Below the pieces are notes generated by a model. That model saw only the letters and a program-made list of their open reading frames with translations, had not been told where the DNA came from and ran no database searches. Positions 18,851-34,021 of a DNA stretch of 64,000 bases are shown here, piece after piece (the first letter of the stretch is position 1; each line of letters begins with the position of its first letter). The translations under genes and the position numbers were made by a program. Source of the DNA: Ramlibacter tataouinensis TTB310 (lineage in GTDB: Bacteria > Pseudomonadota > Gammaproteobacteria > Burkholderiales > Burkholderiaceae_C); assembly GCF_000215705.1 (NCBI RefSeq), contig NC_015677.1, positions 818,001-882,000 on the forward strand, given 5' to 3'.

Positions 18851-19981
18851 ATGAGCCTGGCGGCCTACGCCTGCGACCCCGCCCATTCACGCGGGCGCCG
18901 CCACCCGGAGCCCACGGCGCCGACGCGCACCGAGTTCCAGCGCGACCGTGACCGCATCGTGCATTCCACGGCGTTCCGGCGGCTGGTCTATAAGACCCAG
19001 GTGTTCCTCAACCACGAGGGCGACCTGTTCCGCACCCGGCTCACGCACTCGCTGGAGGTGGCGCAGCTCGCGCGCTCCATCGCCCGGCCGCTCGGCCTGA
19101 ACGAGGACCTGGTCGAGGCGGTCGCGCTGGCGCACGACCTGGGCCACACGCCTTTCGGGCACGCCGGCCAGGACGCGCTGGACGATTGCATGGCCACGCA
19201 TGGCGGCTTCGAGCACAACCTGCAAAGCCTGCGGGTGGTCGACCAGCTGGAGGAGCGCTACCCGGCCTTCGATGGCCTGAACCTCAGCTTCGAGACGCGG
19301 GAAGGCATCCTCAAGCACTGCTCGCGGGCCAATGCGCAGCGGCTGGAGGCGCAGGAGCCCGGCGGAGTGGGGCGCCGCTTTCTGGACCGCACCCAACCCA
19401 GCCTGGAAGCCCAGCTGTGCAACTTGGCCGACGAGATTGCCTACAACGCGCACGACATCGATGACGGCGTCCGCTCCGGCTTGCTGACGCTGGAGCAGCT
19501 GGAGCAGGTGAGCCTGTTCGATCGGTTCCGGCGCGAGGCCCTGGCTGCCCACCCGCAGCTGCAAGGCCGGCGGCTGCTGTACGAGTCCATCCGCCTCATG
19601 CTCAGTGCCCAGGTGTACGACGTGATCGACGCCACGGCCTTGGCGCTGCGCCGCCACGCGCCCGCCAGCGCCGACGCTGCACGCCTGCTGAGACCGGTGC
19701 TCTGTTTCGGTGAGGCGATGCGCCAGGAATCGCAGGCGCTCAAGACCTTCCTTCTGCGCAACCTGTACCGCCATCCCCAGGTGATGGCGACGACCGGCCG
19801 TGCCAAGACGGTCGTGCGCGAGCTGTTTGCCGCCTACATGGCCGACCCCGCCCAGCTGCAGGCGGGCTTTGCCTCACGCGGAGACACGCCTCGCGCCGTG
19901 GCGGACTACATTGCCGGCATGACCGACCGCTTTGCCGCGCGCGAGCACGAGCGGCTGACCGGCCGGCGGCTGCTGCCTTGA
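18851..19981 (+). CDS. dgt: Deoxyguanosinetriphosphate triphosphohydrolase-like protein
   Basis: A 376-residue HD-domain hydrolase of the dGTPase type 2 family that splits dNTPs to nucleoside and triphosphate. Metal-binding motifs are RLTHSLEVAQLAR (His) and ALAHDLGHTPFGHAG (HD plus GH), and the family's N-terminal RTEFQRDRDRIVHSTAFRRL is intact. The stop overlaps the TTG start of the MFS gene. The position after aroB is common in this bacterial group. Confidence 0.93.
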   Translation: MSLAAYACDPAHSRGRRHPEPTAPTRTEFQRDRDRIVHSTAFRRLVYKTQVFLNHEGDLFRTRLTHSLEVAQLARSIARPLGLNEDLVEAVALAHDLGHTPFGHAGQDALDDCMATHGGFEHNLQSLRVVDQLEERYPAFDGLNLSFETREGILKHCSRANAQRLEAQEPGGVGRRFLDRTQPSLEAQLCNLADEIAYNAHDIDDGVRSGLLTLEQLEQVSLFDRFRREALAAHPQLQGRRLLYESIRLMLSAQVYDVIDATALALRRHAPASADAARLLRPVLCFGEAMRQESQALKTFLLRNLYRHPQVMATTGRAKTVVRELFAAYMADPAQLQAGFASRGDTPRAVADYIAGMTDRFAAREHERLTGRRLLP

Positions 19982-21186
19982 AAGCGCCCGGCCTGCTGCC
20001 GCCGGCCTGGCTGGTGGTGCTGGGCGGCGTCGCCGCGGCGCTGCACGTGGGCAAGCTCCCGCCCGCCCTGCCGGTGCTGCGCGACGCGCTGGACATCGGG
20101 TTGGTGCAGGCCGGCTTCCTGCTGTCGCTGGTGCAGCTCGCAGGCATGACGCTGGGCCTGGTGGCCGGCTTGGCGGCCGACCGCATCGGCCTGAAACGCA
20201 CCATGGTCGCCGGCTTGCTGCTGACGGGCGCGGCCAGCGTGCTGGGCGGCTGCGTCGGCACGCCGGCACTGCTGCTGGCCCTGCGCGCCCTCGAGGGCTT
20301 GGGCTTCCTGCTGGCGTCCATGCCGGCGCCGGGCCTGATCCGCCGGCTGGTCCCGCCCGAGAGGATGAGCGCCACGCTCGGCGTCTGGGGCGCCTACATG
20401 CCGTTCGCCACGGCCGCGGCGCTGCTCGCCGGCCCCGCATGGATGGCCTGGGCCGGCTGGCGCGGCTGGTGGTGGCTGCTGGGCGGTGTGTCGCTGGCGC
20501 TGGCCGGCTGGCTCGCGGCCGCCTTGCCGGCCGATCCTGCGCGGCCCAACGCCATGCCGCAGCAAGGCTCCCGAGTGCGGCTGACGCTCACGGCGCGCGG
20601 CCCTTGGCTGGTGGCCTGTGCGTTTGGCGTCTACTCGGCGCAATGGCTGGCAGTGATCGGCTTCCTGCCTTCGATCTACCTGGCCGCGGGCTTCGCTGCC
20701 GGGTTGGCCGCAGTGGCGACGGCGCTGGCCGCTGCGGTGAACATGGTCGGCAATCTCGCCTCCGGCCGCCTGCTGCAGCGCGGCGCGTCGCCCCAGCACC
20801 TGCTGGCGACCGGCTTCCTGGCGATGGGCCTGGGCGGCTTCCTGGCCTTCAGCGACGTGCTGGGTCAGGGCGCGGCCGGGGCGTGGGGACGCTACGCCGC
20901 GGTGCTCGGTTTCTCGATGGTGGGCGGCGTGATTCCGGGCACGCTGTTCTCGCTGGCCGTGCGGCTGGCACCCAGCGAGCACACCGTGTCGGCGACAGTG
21001 GGCTGGATGCAGCAGTGGTCCGCGTTCGGGCAGTTCGCCGGCCCGCCCCTGGTCGCCTCGGTGGCGGCCCGCGCTGGCGGGTGGCAGTGGAGCTGGCTGG
21101 TCACCGGCGCCTGTGCCGCTGCCGGGCTGCTGCTGGCGCGCAGCATGGGCCGGCTGCTGGCAAAAGGGTCACGGGCCGGCCCGTAG
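19978..21186 (+). CDS. MFS transporter (CynX/NimT-like)
   Basis: A 402-residue major facilitator permease with about 12 hydrophobic segments. The loop 2-3 signature region reads GLAADRIGLKRTM (about 60-72). The layout resembles cyanate/nitroimidazole-type transporters, but the substrate cannot be read from the sequence. The TTG start at 19978 overlaps the dgt stop (TTGA) and there is no other early start. The last codons lie within a 14-bp palindrome. Confidence 0.82.
   Translation: MKAPGLLPPAWLVVLGGVAAALHVGKLPPALPVLRDALDIGLVQAGFLLSLVQLAGMTLGLVAGLAADRIGLKRTMVAGLLLTGAASVLGGCVGTPALLLALRALEGLGFLLASMPAPGLIRRLVPPERMSATLGVWGAYMPFATAAALLAGPAWMAWAGWRGWWWLLGGVSLALAGWLAAALPADPARPNAMPQQGSRVRLTLTARGPWLVACAFGVYSAQWLAVIGFLPSIYLAAGFAAGLAAVATALAAAVNMVGNLASGRLLQRGASPQHLLATGFLAMGLGGFLAFSDVLGQGAAGAWGRYAAVLGFSMVGGVIPGTLFSLAVRLAPSEHTVSATVGWMQQWSAFGQFAGPPLVASVAARAGGWQWSWLVTGACAAAGLLLARSMGRLLAKGSRAGP
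21171..21184. repeat. 14-bp perfect palindrome at the end of the MFS gene
   Basis: ACGGGCCGGCCCGT at 21171-21184 is a perfect palindrome covering the final codons of the transporter and touching the -10-like TAGAAT (21184-21189) of the next gene. It may be an operator or a simple GC-rich coincidence. Confidence 0.3.
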
Positions 21187-21189
21187 AAT
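21184..21189 (+). promoter_or_regulatory. -10-like element directly before the DUF1415 gene
   Basis: TAGAAT ends 7 nt before the ATG at 21197. There is no Shine-Dalgarno in between, so transcription from it would start at about the A of the ATG (leaderless mRNA). No good -35 box at 17 bp is visible. Confidence 0.35.
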
Positions 21190-21196
21190 TTGAGCG

Positions 21197-21754
21197 ATGA
21201 CGACGAGGGACCATGATCGCATCGTCGCCGACACGCGCGCCTGGCTGGAGCGAGCCGTGATCGGCTTGAATTTGTGCCCATTCGCCAAGGCCGTGCATGC
21301 CAAGGGCCAGGTGCACTACGCTGTCAGCACCAACGACGACTTCGCCGGCGTGCTCGAGGACCTGCATGCCGAGCTCCAGGCCTTGCTGCATCTGCCGGCG
21401 TCCGAGCGGGACACCACGCTGCTGGCCGTCCCGCGCGGCTTCGACGATTTCTTGCTGTTCAACGAGCTGGTGCGCCAGGGCGACCGCCTGCTGGCGCGCG
21501 AGCGCGTGCAGGGCATCGTGCAGCTGGCCAGCTTCCATCCCCGCTTCGTGTTCGCGGGGGCCGACGAGGATGACATGGGCAATTTCAGCAACCGCGCGCC
21601 GTACCCCACGCTGCACCTGCTGCGCGAGGACAGCATGGACCGCGCGGTGGCCGCCTTTCCGCAGGCCGACGCCATCTTCGGCACCAACATCGAACGGCTG
21701 CGGCAGCTCGGGCGTAACGGCTGGGATGCTCTGCGGGTGGGGGCCAGCGGATGA
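21197..21754 (+). CDS. DUF1415 domain-containing protein
   Basis: A 185-residue cytoplasmic protein of the DUF1415 family, whose biochemical role is unknown to me. Conserved family segments include the N-terminal WLERAVIGLNLCPFAK, then LLAVPRGFDDFLLFN, VQLASFHPRFVFAG and NRAPYPTLHLLREDSMDRAV. It contains a conserved Cys in NLCPFA. The stop overlaps the start of the methyltransferase gene (ATGA), suggesting joint function or at least joint expression. Confidence 0.85.
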   Translation: MTTRDHDRIVADTRAWLERAVIGLNLCPFAKAVHAKGQVHYAVSTNDDFAGVLEDLHAELQALLHLPASERDTTLLAVPRGFDDFLLFNELVRQGDRLLARERVQGIVQLASFHPRFVFAGADEDDMGNFSNRAPYPTLHLLREDSMDRAVAAFPQADAIFGTNIERLRQLGRNGWDALRVGASG

Positions 21755-22620
21755 CGACGCCGCGCGAGCTGGACCTGCGCCCGGGTCAATCCGTCGAGCT
21801 GCTCAAGGAGCTGCACATCCTCACGCAGGATGGCAAGCTGAATCAGGACTCGCGTCGCAAGCTCAAGCAGGTCTACCACCTCTACCAGTTCATCGAAGCG
21901 CTGCTGCTTGAGCTGCCTGCCTCGCCGGGCTCGCCCACCATCGCCGACCACGGCGCGGGCAAGTCCTACCTGGGCTTCATCCTGTACGACCTGTTCCTCA
22001 AGCCGCGCGGATCCGGCCAGGTGTACGGCATCGAGACCCGGGCGGAACTGGTCACACGCTCGCAGGCGCTGGCGCAGCGCCTAGGCTTTGAACGCATGAG
22101 CTTTCTGAACCTGAGCGCCGCCGAAGCCAGCGACGCGCAGCAGCTGCCTGGGAAGATCGACATGGTCACCGCCCTGCACGCCTGCGACACGGCGACCGAC
22201 GACGCCATCGCTTTCGGCCTGCGCAAGCAGGCCGGCTTTCTGGTGCTGGTGCCCTGCTGCCAGGCGGAGGTGGCAGGTCGGCTGCGGCAGAACAAGGCCT
22301 TGGCGCTCAGCCGCACGCCGCTGGCCGAGCTGTGGCGCCGTCCCTTGCATACCCGTGAGCTGGGCAGCCAGCTGACCAACGTGATGCGCTGCCTGTACCT
22401 GGAAGCCTGCGGCTACCAGGTAACGGTGACTGAACTGGTGGGCTGGGAGCACAGCCTGAAGAACGAACTGATCCTGGCCCGCCGCACCGGACAGCGCAAG
22501 CGCAGCGCGGCCGAACGCTTGCGGGCGCTGCTGGCCGAATTCGGCCTGCCCGAGCTCGAGCCGGTGCGCTTCCCGGCGCTTGCTGCCCTGCCTAGCCCCG
22601 GGGAGGCGGCTGGTTCTTGA
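21751..22620 (+). CDS. Class I SAM-dependent methyltransferase-like protein
   Basis: A 289-residue protein with a Rossmann methyltransferase core. The SAM-binding stretch is IADHGAGKSYLGFILYD (about 65-81, in place of the usual DxGxGxG). Later motifs are YGIETRAEL and IDMVTALHACDTATDDAI. This HACDTATDDA pattern is typical of the Methyltransf_32 (GSTCD-like) group. Conserved CC in LVPCCQAEV follows. The substrate is unknown. It is translationally coupled to the DUF1415 gene upstream and overlaps the small gene on the opposite strand by 29 bp. Confidence 0.8.
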   Translation: MTTPRELDLRPGQSVELLKELHILTQDGKLNQDSRRKLKQVYHLYQFIEALLLELPASPGSPTIADHGAGKSYLGFILYDLFLKPRGSGQVYGIETRAELVTRSQALAQRLGFERMSFLNLSAAEASDAQQLPGKIDMVTALHACDTATDDAIAFGLRKQAGFLVLVPCCQAEVAGRLRQNKALALSRTPLAELWRRPLHTRELGSQLTNVMRCLYLEACGYQVTVTELVGWEHSLKNELILARRTGQRKRSAAERLRALLAEFGLPELEPVRFPALAALPSPGEAAGS

Positions 22621-22774
22621 CGCGGGTGCGGCTGACGGCGGTGAAGATGCCGATACCCAGCAGGATCAAGGCGCCGATCGCGATGTACAGCTGCGGCACG
22701 CCCACCACCACGGCAGCCCAGACCACGCCGGCCATGAAGACCAGAAAGCCGATCATGTAGAGCGCGAAGGACAT
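22592..22774 (-). CDS. Small inner-membrane protein (60 aa), function unknown
   Basis: A 60-residue protein with two hydrophobic helices (about 4-26 and 29-47) and a short charged tail. A GGAGAAG ribosome binding site lies just before the ATG at 22774, supporting translation. Its 3' end overlaps the methyltransferase gene convergently by 29 bp. I do not recognise a specific family. Confidence 0.6.
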   Translation of the reverse strand: MSFALYMIGFLVFMAGVVWAAVVVGVPQLYIAIGALILLGIGIFTAVSRTRVKNQPPPRG

Positions 22775-22892
22775 GGTACTTCTCCGATGTTGAGGACAGT
22801 GTCCCTGCGCGTTTGCAGAGCTTTTGTCGGCGAGCGGCACCACCGCGCGTCAGAGAAATCCGAGGCGGGGCCGCGTGCAATAACATCCACCC

Positions 22893-23594
22893 ATGGCCCG
22901 ATTGCCCCGTCTCACCGTTGCGGGCTATCCGCACCACATCATCCAGCGCGGCAACAACGGCCAGCCGGTGTTCTCCACATCCGGCGACCGCGAGACCTTC
23001 CTGTCCATCCTGGCGGAGCAGGCGCGCCAGCGCCAGGTGGCTCTCCACGCCTACGTGCTGATGGACAACCACTTCCACCTGCTGGCGTCACCTGCATCGG
23101 CCGAGGCCATCCCGCGGTGGATGCAGGCGGTCGGCCGGCAGTACGTCCGTTACTACAACCAGCGGATGGGGCGGACGGGCACGCTGTGGGAGGGGCGCTA
23201 CCGTTCCAACCTGATCCAGGCCGAGCGCTACCTGCTGGCCTGCATGGTGTACCTGGACCTGAACCCGGTGCGCGCCGGCCTGGTGGCCCAGGCCGCCGAT
23301 TACCCATGGTCCAGCCACGCGCATTACGTGGGATTGAGGCACGATTCCCTGGTCACGCCGCATCCGCTCTACTGGGCCCTGGGCAACACGCCCTTTGCGC
23401 GAGAGCTGGCTTATGCCGAACTGGTGCAAACAGGCATCCCCCATGAGCAGATCAAACAGCTGGGCGAATCGGCCCTGCAGGGATGGGCCCTGGGCGAGCC
23501 GGAGTACCTGGGGCGCCTGCAACAGCAAACCGTGCGACGGGTAAGCAAGGGCAGTGCAGGACGGCCTTCCAAGGCCAAGCTTCCCACCCATTAA
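22893..23594 (+). CDS. REP-associated tyrosine transposase (RAYT, IS200-like Y1 family)
   Basis: A 233-residue Y1_Tnp domain protein. It opens with the family pattern LPRLTVAGYPHHIIQRGNN, and the HUH metal motif is H60-F-H62 in MDNHFHLL. RYYNQRMGRTGTLWEGRYRS, LDLNPVRAGL and YPWSSHAHY are characteristic. A C-terminal segment with a basic end follows. Single-copy, non-mobile RAYTs act on REP-type hairpins rather than on a surrounding IS. I saw no terminal repeats or target duplication here, only a pair of near-identical motifs directly after the stop codon. Confidence 0.9.
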   Translation: MARLPRLTVAGYPHHIIQRGNNGQPVFSTSGDRETFLSILAEQARQRQVALHAYVLMDNHFHLLASPASAEAIPRWMQAVGRQYVRYYNQRMGRTGTLWEGRYRSNLIQAERYLLACMVYLDLNPVRAGLVAQAADYPWSSHAHYVGLRHDSLVTPHPLYWALGNTPFARELAYAELVQTGIPHEQIKQLGESALQGWALGEPEYLGRLQQQTVRRVSKGSAGRPSKAKLPTH

Positions 23595-23657
23595 TGTGTC
23601 CCTAATTATCTACGTAGAGATTCGACGCGACCTGAAATTGTAATCTGACCCCAATTA
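23592..23657 (+). repeat. Imperfect 17-nt direct repeat downstream of the RAYT gene
   Basis: TAATGTGTCCCTAATTA (23592-23608, including the RAYT stop) and TAATCTGACCCCAATTA (23641-23657) match at 14 of 17 positions, 49 bp apart. A 10-bp palindrome TCTACGTAGA (23609-23618) lies between them. Similar TGTCCCTAATT and TCTGACCCCAATT strings follow many RAYT-type transposase genes in proteobacteria as I remember them, so this may be the recognition or target remnant. Confidence 0.5.
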
Positions 23658-23663
23658 AAGTGA

Positions 23664-23692
23664 TTGGCAGGCTTGTTGCGCTGCACTATGCT
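23664..23692 (+). promoter_or_regulatory. Candidate sigma-70 promoter of gltBD
   Basis: TTGGCA (23664-23669), a 17-nt spacer and TATGCT (23687-23692) give a near-consensus sigma-70 promoter. A start near 23699 leaves a leader of about 30 nt before the gltB ATG, with a CAGGAGCG ribosome binding site at 23718-23725. It begins 7 bp after the second RAYT-linked repeat. Confidence 0.5.
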
Positions 23693-23729
23693 TCACGCCC
23701 TTCCTCCGACAATCCTGCAGGAGCGCGTG

Positions 23730-28451
<4,722 letters not shown>

Positions 28452-28480
28452 CACACCCCAGAGACAGACGGAGCGACAGC

Positions 28481-29947
<1,467 letters not shown>

Positions 29948-30053
29948 GCGCTGGCCGGCCGGGACGCGCGCCGGGAGGACGGCTGCCCGGCAAGGAAGCC
30001 GTATCATCGGCGCTTTTGTCCATGGCTGGGCTTTCCGGCCGCGCCATTGCCGG

Positions 30054-30872
30054 ATGTCCGACCCCCACGCACCACCGCTGATCGACTGCCAGGCGCTGAG
30101 CTTCGGCTACGGCGCGCGCCGCATCCTCGACGGGGTGAGCTTCACCGTGCCGCGCGGCAAGGTCACGGCGCTGATGGGGGCCTCCGGCGGCGGCAAGACC
30201 ACCCTCCTGCGGCTGATCGGCGGCCAGGTCCGGGCCCAGCAGGGCGGGTTGCTGTTCGACGGTCAGGAGGTGGGCGCGTTGAATGCCGCCGGCCTGCACG
30301 CCATGCGCCGGCGCATGGGGATGCTGTTCCAGTTCGGTGCGCTGTTCACCGACCTGACGGTGTTCGAGAACGTGGCTTTTCCGCTGCGCGAGCACACCGA
30401 CCTGCCCGAGCCGCTGATCCGCGACATCGTGCTGATGAAGCTCAACGCCGTCGGCCTGCGCGGCGCGCGCGACCTGATGCCCAGCCAGGTGTCCGGCGGC
30501 ATGGCGCGGCGGGTGGCGCTGGCGCGCGCGATCGCGCTGGATCCGGAACTGGTGATGTATGACGAGCCGTTCGCCGGCCTGGACCCGATCTCGTTGGGAA
30601 CGGCCGCGCAGCTGATCCGTCAGCTCAACGACACCCTGGGCATCACCAGTATCGTGGTGTCGCATGACTTGGAAGAAACCTTCCGCATCGCCGACCAGGT
30701 GATCGTGCTGGCCGACGGGCGCATCGCCGCGCAGGGCACGCCGGCCCAGGTGCAGCAGTCGTCCGACCCCCTGGTGCGGCAGTTCATCCATGCCCAGGCC
30801 GACGGCCCGGTGCGTTTCCACTATCCCGGCCTCAGCGTGGCGCAGGACTTTGGCGGGGGAATGCCTTCATGA
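30054..30872 (+). CDS. mlaF: Phospholipid ABC transporter ATP-binding protein MlaF
   Basis: A 272-residue ATPase of the Mla retrograde phospholipid transport system at the inner membrane. Walker A is GASGGGKTT (about 42-50), the signature is VSGGMARR, Walker B is [13 protein letters not shown], and the switch His is in VVSHDLEE. The gene opens the mlaFEDACB operon, and its stop overlaps the mlaE start. Confidence 0.96.
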   Translation: MSDPHAPPLIDCQALSFGYGARRILDGVSFTVPRGKVTALMGASGGGKTTLLRLIGGQVRAQQGGLLFDGQEVGALNAAGLHAMRRRMGMLFQFGALFTDLTVFENVAFPLREHTDLPEPLIRDIVLMKLNAVGLRGARDLMPSQVSGGMARRVALARAIALDPELVMYDEPFAGLDPISLGTAAQLIRQLNDTLGITSIVVSHDLEETFRIADQVIVLADGRIAAQGTPAQVQQSSDPLVRQFIHAQADGPVRFHYPGLSVAQDFGGGMPS

Positions 30873-31651
30873 GCTGGTGGAACCCCGCCGACGTCGGCTT
30901 CGCCACGCGCACCAAACTGGCCGATCTCGGCCGTGGGGCGCGGATGTTCGCCCGCCTGGTGCTGCTGCTGGGCGCCAGCCTGCGCCGTTTCGGCCTGGTG
31001 CGCGACCAGATCCATTTCCTGGGCAACTACTCGCTGGCCATCATCGCCGTCTCCGGCCTGTTCGTCGGCTTCGTGCTGGGCCTGCAGGGCTACTACACGC
31101 TGCAACGTTACGGCTCGTCGGAAGCCCTGGGCCTGCTGGTGGCGCTGTCGCTGGTGCGCGAGCTGGGGCCGGTGGTCACGGCTCTGCTGTTCGCCGGCCG
31201 CGCCGGCACCTCGCTCACGGCCGAGATCGGCCTGATGAAGGCCGGCGAGCAGCTGTCGGCCATGGAGATGATGGCCGTGGACCCGGTGCGCCGCATCCTG
31301 GCGCCGCGCTTCTGGGCCGGCGTGATCACCATGCCGCTGCTGGCGGCGGTGTTCAGCGCCGTGGGCATCATCGGCGGCTACCTGGTGGGCGTGGTGATGA
31401 TAGGCGTGGACCCGGGCTCCTTCTGGAGCCAGATGCAGGGCGGCGTGGACGTGTGGCGCGACGTCGGCAACGGCGTCGTCAAGAGCCTGGTGTTCGGCAT
31501 CACCGTCACCTTCATCGCGCTGCTCGAGGGCTTCGAGGCCCACCCCACGCCCGAAGGCGTCTCCCGCGCCACCACCCGCACCGTCGTGGTGGCATCCTTG
31601 TCGGTCCTGGGGCTGGATTTCGTCCTCACGGCCATGATGTTCAGTATTTGA
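30869..31651 (+). CDS. mlaE: Phospholipid ABC transporter permease MlaE
   Basis: A 260-residue permease of the MlaE/YrbE family with about five to six hydrophobic helices. Conserved features are [28 protein letters not shown] and the [13 protein letters not shown] coupling segment. The ATG overlaps the mlaF stop. It pairs with MlaF and MlaB in the cytoplasmic face of the complex and with the MlaD ring outside. Confidence 0.96.
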   Translation: MSWWNPADVGFATRTKLADLGRGARMFARLVLLLGASLRRFGLVRDQIHFLGNYSLAIIAVSGLFVGFVLGLQGYYTLQRYGSSEALGLLVALSLVRELGPVVTALLFAGRAGTSLTAEIGLMKAGEQLSAMEMMAVDPVRRILAPRFWAGVITMPLLAAVFSAVGIIGGYLVGVVMIGVDPGSFWSQMQGGVDVWRDVGNGVVKSLVFGITVTFIALLEGFEAHPTPEGVSRATTRTVVVASLSVLGLDFVLTAMMFSI

Positions 31652-31678
31652 GCTCGACAAGCTCAGGATGATCGAAAT

Positions 31679-32176
31679 ATGACGGATCGCTCCAAAAACG
31701 ATGTGTGGGTGGGCCTGTTCGTGCTGCTCGGGGCCGCCGCCCTGCTGTTCCTGGCGCTGCAGTCGGCCAACCTGCTGAGCCTGAGCTTCCAGCCGACCTA
31801 CCAGGTGGTCGCCCGCTTCGACAACATCGGCGGCCTGAAGCCCCAGGCGGCCGTCAAGAGCGCGGGCGTGGTGGTCGGCCGGGTCGAATCGATCAGCTTC
31901 GACGACAAGAGCTTCCAGGCCCGGGTCAACCTGGCGCTGGACACCCGTTACACCTTTCCGCGGGACAGCTCGCTGAAGATCCTCACCAGCGGCCTGCTGG
32001 GCGAGCAGTACATCGGCATCGAAGCCGGCGCGGACGAGAAGTTTTTGGCGCAAGGCGATACCATCACGACCACGCAGTCGGCCGTGGTCCTGGAAAACCT
32101 GATCGGTCAGTTCCTCTACAACCGGGCGGCGGACAGCGGCAATCCACCGACAACGGGTACAGGACCGAAAAAGTGA
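31679..32176 (+). CDS. mlaD: MCE-domain substrate-binding protein MlaD
   Basis: A 165-residue protein with one N-terminal membrane helix (about 10-30) and a single MCE domain (about 40-120, with GLKPQAAVKSAGVVVGRVESI). It forms the hexameric periplasmic lipid channel on MlaFEB. The stop overlaps the GTG start of mlaA. The tail after the MCE domain is short and hydrophilic. Confidence 0.95.
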   Translation: MTDRSKNDVWVGLFVLLGAAALLFLALQSANLLSLSFQPTYQVVARFDNIGGLKPQAAVKSAGVVVGRVESISFDDKSFQARVNLALDTRYTFPRDSSLKILTSGLLGEQYIGIEAGADEKFLAQGDTITTTQSAVVLENLIGQFLYNRAADSGNPPTTGTGPKK

Positions 32177-32958
32177 ACAAACAAAGCGATGGCGTGGGAT
32201 GGTCGGCGCGCGCCGCCCTGATGGCGGCGGCGCTGGTGCTGGCCGGCTGCGCCGTCGGCCCGGACCGGCGCGACCCGTTCGAGAACTTCAATCGCAAGGT
32301 ATCGGACTTCAACGAGAGCGTGGATGCCGTGGTGCTCAAGCCGGCGGCCACCGTCTACCGCGAGGCCCTGCCGCCGCTGGTGCGCACCGGCGTGAGCAAT
32401 TTCTTCGGCAACCTGAGCGACGCCTGGTCCTTCGTGAACAGCGCGCTGCAGTTGAAGGGGCAGAACGCGGCCGAGAACTGGATGCGGCTGAACGTCAACA
32501 CCATTTTCGGCCTGGGCGGCATCCTGGACGTGGCCAGCGAGCTGGGCATCGAGCGCCACCGCGAGGACTTCGGCCAGACGCTGGGCAGCTGGGGCGTGCC
32601 TACCGGGCCGTACCTGGTGCTGCCGCTGCTGGGACCCTCGACGGTGCGCGATACCTTCGCCCTGCCGGTGGACAACCTGGGCGATCCGGTGGCCGCGGTG
32701 GATCCGGCCGGCTGGCGCAACTCGCTCTACGGGTTGCGGGTGGTCAACGTGCGCTCCAACCTGCTGCGGGCGAGTTCCGTGCTGGAGGAGGCGGCGCTGG
32801 ACCGCTACAGCTTCACCCGTGACGCCTACCTGCAGCGGCGCCGCGCCGAGGTGCAAGAGGGCGAGCCCCGGTCCGAAAACGATGGCAGCGACGCCGAGGG
32901 GACCGAGATGGCGCGCACGCCCGTCAACCGGCCGTGGCTGCGGTTGATGGGGCGCTAG
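32173..32958 (+). CDS. mlaA: Outer-membrane lipoprotein MlaA (VacJ)
   Basis: A 261-residue lipoprotein that removes mislocalised phospholipids from the outer leaflet of the outer membrane. The lipobox is LAGC (lipidated Cys26). Family motifs are RDPFENFNRKVSDFNESVD, NFFGNLSDAW and the WGVPTGPYLVLPLLGPSTVRD core. The tail is acidic and low in complexity. The GTG at 32173 overlaps the mlaD stop. In gamma-proteobacteria mlaA lies elsewhere; here it is inside the operon between mlaD and mlaC. Confidence 0.94.
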   Translation: MNKQSDGVGWSARAALMAAALVLAGCAVGPDRRDPFENFNRKVSDFNESVDAVVLKPAATVYREALPPLVRTGVSNFFGNLSDAWSFVNSALQLKGQNAAENWMRLNVNTIFGLGGILDVASELGIERHREDFGQTLGSWGVPTGPYLVLPLLGPSTVRDTFALPVDNLGDPVAAVDPAGWRNSLYGLRVVNVRSNLLRASSVLEEAALDRYSFTRDAYLQRRRAEVQEGEPRSENDGSDAEGTEMARTPVNRPWLRLMGR

Positions 32959-33060
32959 CGTATCCAGTTGTTGCCAAGAATGAAGCTCAGCCCGGAACCC
33001 GGCGGTCGGCCCCGGCTCCAACCGGCATCGTGGCCGAGCCACACAAGAAAGGTGAATGAG

Positions 33061-33702
33061 ATGAAGCGACGTACCCTGGGCCACTGGATGGCCGGCGTGG
33101 CGGCCCTGGCCTTGTGTGCCGGCGCCATCCTGCCCGCGCATGCCGCGGACGAGGCGCCCGACGTCATGATCAAGCGGCTGTCGGAAGAGACCCTGGGCGC
33201 CATCAAATCGGACCCGTCGGTGCGCAGCGGCGACATCAACAAGGTCATGGCGTTGGTGGACAGCAAGATCATGCCCAACGTGAACTTCCAGCGCATGACC
33301 GCTTCGGCCGTCGGCCCGGCCTGGCGCCAGGCCACGCCCGAGCAGCAGAAGCGGCTGCAGGATGAGTTCAAGACCCTGCTGGTGCGCACCTATTCGGGCG
33401 CGCTGTCGCAGGTCAATGACCAGAGCATCACGGTCAAGCCGCTGCGCGCCTCGCCCGAGGACAAGGAAGTGGTCGTGCGCACCGAGGTCCGCGGCCGCGG
33501 CGACCCGATCCAGCTGGAATACCGGCTGGAGAAGACCCCGGGCGAGGGCGCCGGCTGGAAGATCTACAACCTGAACGTGCTGGGCGTGTGGCTGGTGGAG
33601 ACCTACCGCAGCCAGTTCGCGCAGGAGATCAACGCCAAGGGCGTGGATGGGCTGATCGCCACCCTGGCCGAGCGCAACAAGTCCAACGCCAAGCGCGGCT
33701 GA
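33061..33702 (+). CDS. mlaC: Periplasmic phospholipid-binding protein MlaC
   Basis: A 213-residue secreted shuttle carrying phospholipids between MlaA and MlaFEDB. It has a signal peptide (about 1-28, cleaved after AHA), then the MlaC/Ttg2D fold with MPNVNFQRMTASAVGPAWRQA and the GWKIYNLNVLGVWLVETYR C-terminal motif. Start ATG 33061 gives a proper signal peptide; an in-frame start at 32968 adds an unlikely Pro/Arg-rich extension. Confidence 0.95.
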   Translation: MKRRTLGHWMAGVAALALCAGAILPAHAADEAPDVMIKRLSEETLGAIKSDPSVRSGDINKVMALVDSKIMPNVNFQRMTASAVGPAWRQATPEQQKRLQDEFKTLLVRTYSGALSQVNDQSITVKPLRASPEDKEVVVRTEVRGRGDPIQLEYRLEKTPGEGAGWKIYNLNVLGVWLVETYRSQFAQEINAKGVDGLIATLAERNKSNAKRG

Positions 33703-33715
33703 CCGCCGGCCCGCC

Positions 33716-34021
33716 ATGCTCGTCCTGCCCGCCGCGTTGACGCACGCCCAGGCCGCCGCCTGCAGCCGCATGCTGGCGCAGGCCGTGCGCTCCGAGCCCG
33801 GCTCGGCCGCGGTGGCGGATGCGTCCGCGCTGGAGCGGTTCGACTCGTCGGCGCTGGCCGTGCTGCTGGAATGCCGGCGCGAGGCGCTGGCCCTGGGCAA
33901 GTCGTTCTCCGTGTCGCAGCTGCCGGCGCGCCTGCGCGCCCTGGCCGCGCTGTACGGCGTGGCCGAGCTGCTGCCGGCGGCGCCCGGCGGCGCGCCAGCA
34001 GCGCGGCAGCAGCCCGCCTAG
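33716..34021 (+). CDS. mlaB: STAS-domain protein MlaB
   Basis: A 101-residue STAS protein that binds MlaF and stabilises the transporter. The conserved phospho-acceptor region reads ALERFDSSALAVLLECRREA (about 38-57). The start is 13 bp after mlaC. Its stop codon TAG lies in the loop of a hairpin that also holds a -10-like sequence for the next gene. Confidence 0.85.
   Translation: MLVLPAALTHAQAAACSRMLAQAVRSEPGSAAVADASALERFDSSALAVLLECRREALALGKSFSVSQLPARLRALAALYGVAELLPAAPGGAPAARQQPA

Noticed and set aside
22800..23700. Complete insertion sequence around the RAYT gene
   Set aside because: I found no terminal inverted repeats and no target duplication. Single-domain RAYTs are usually not in an IS.
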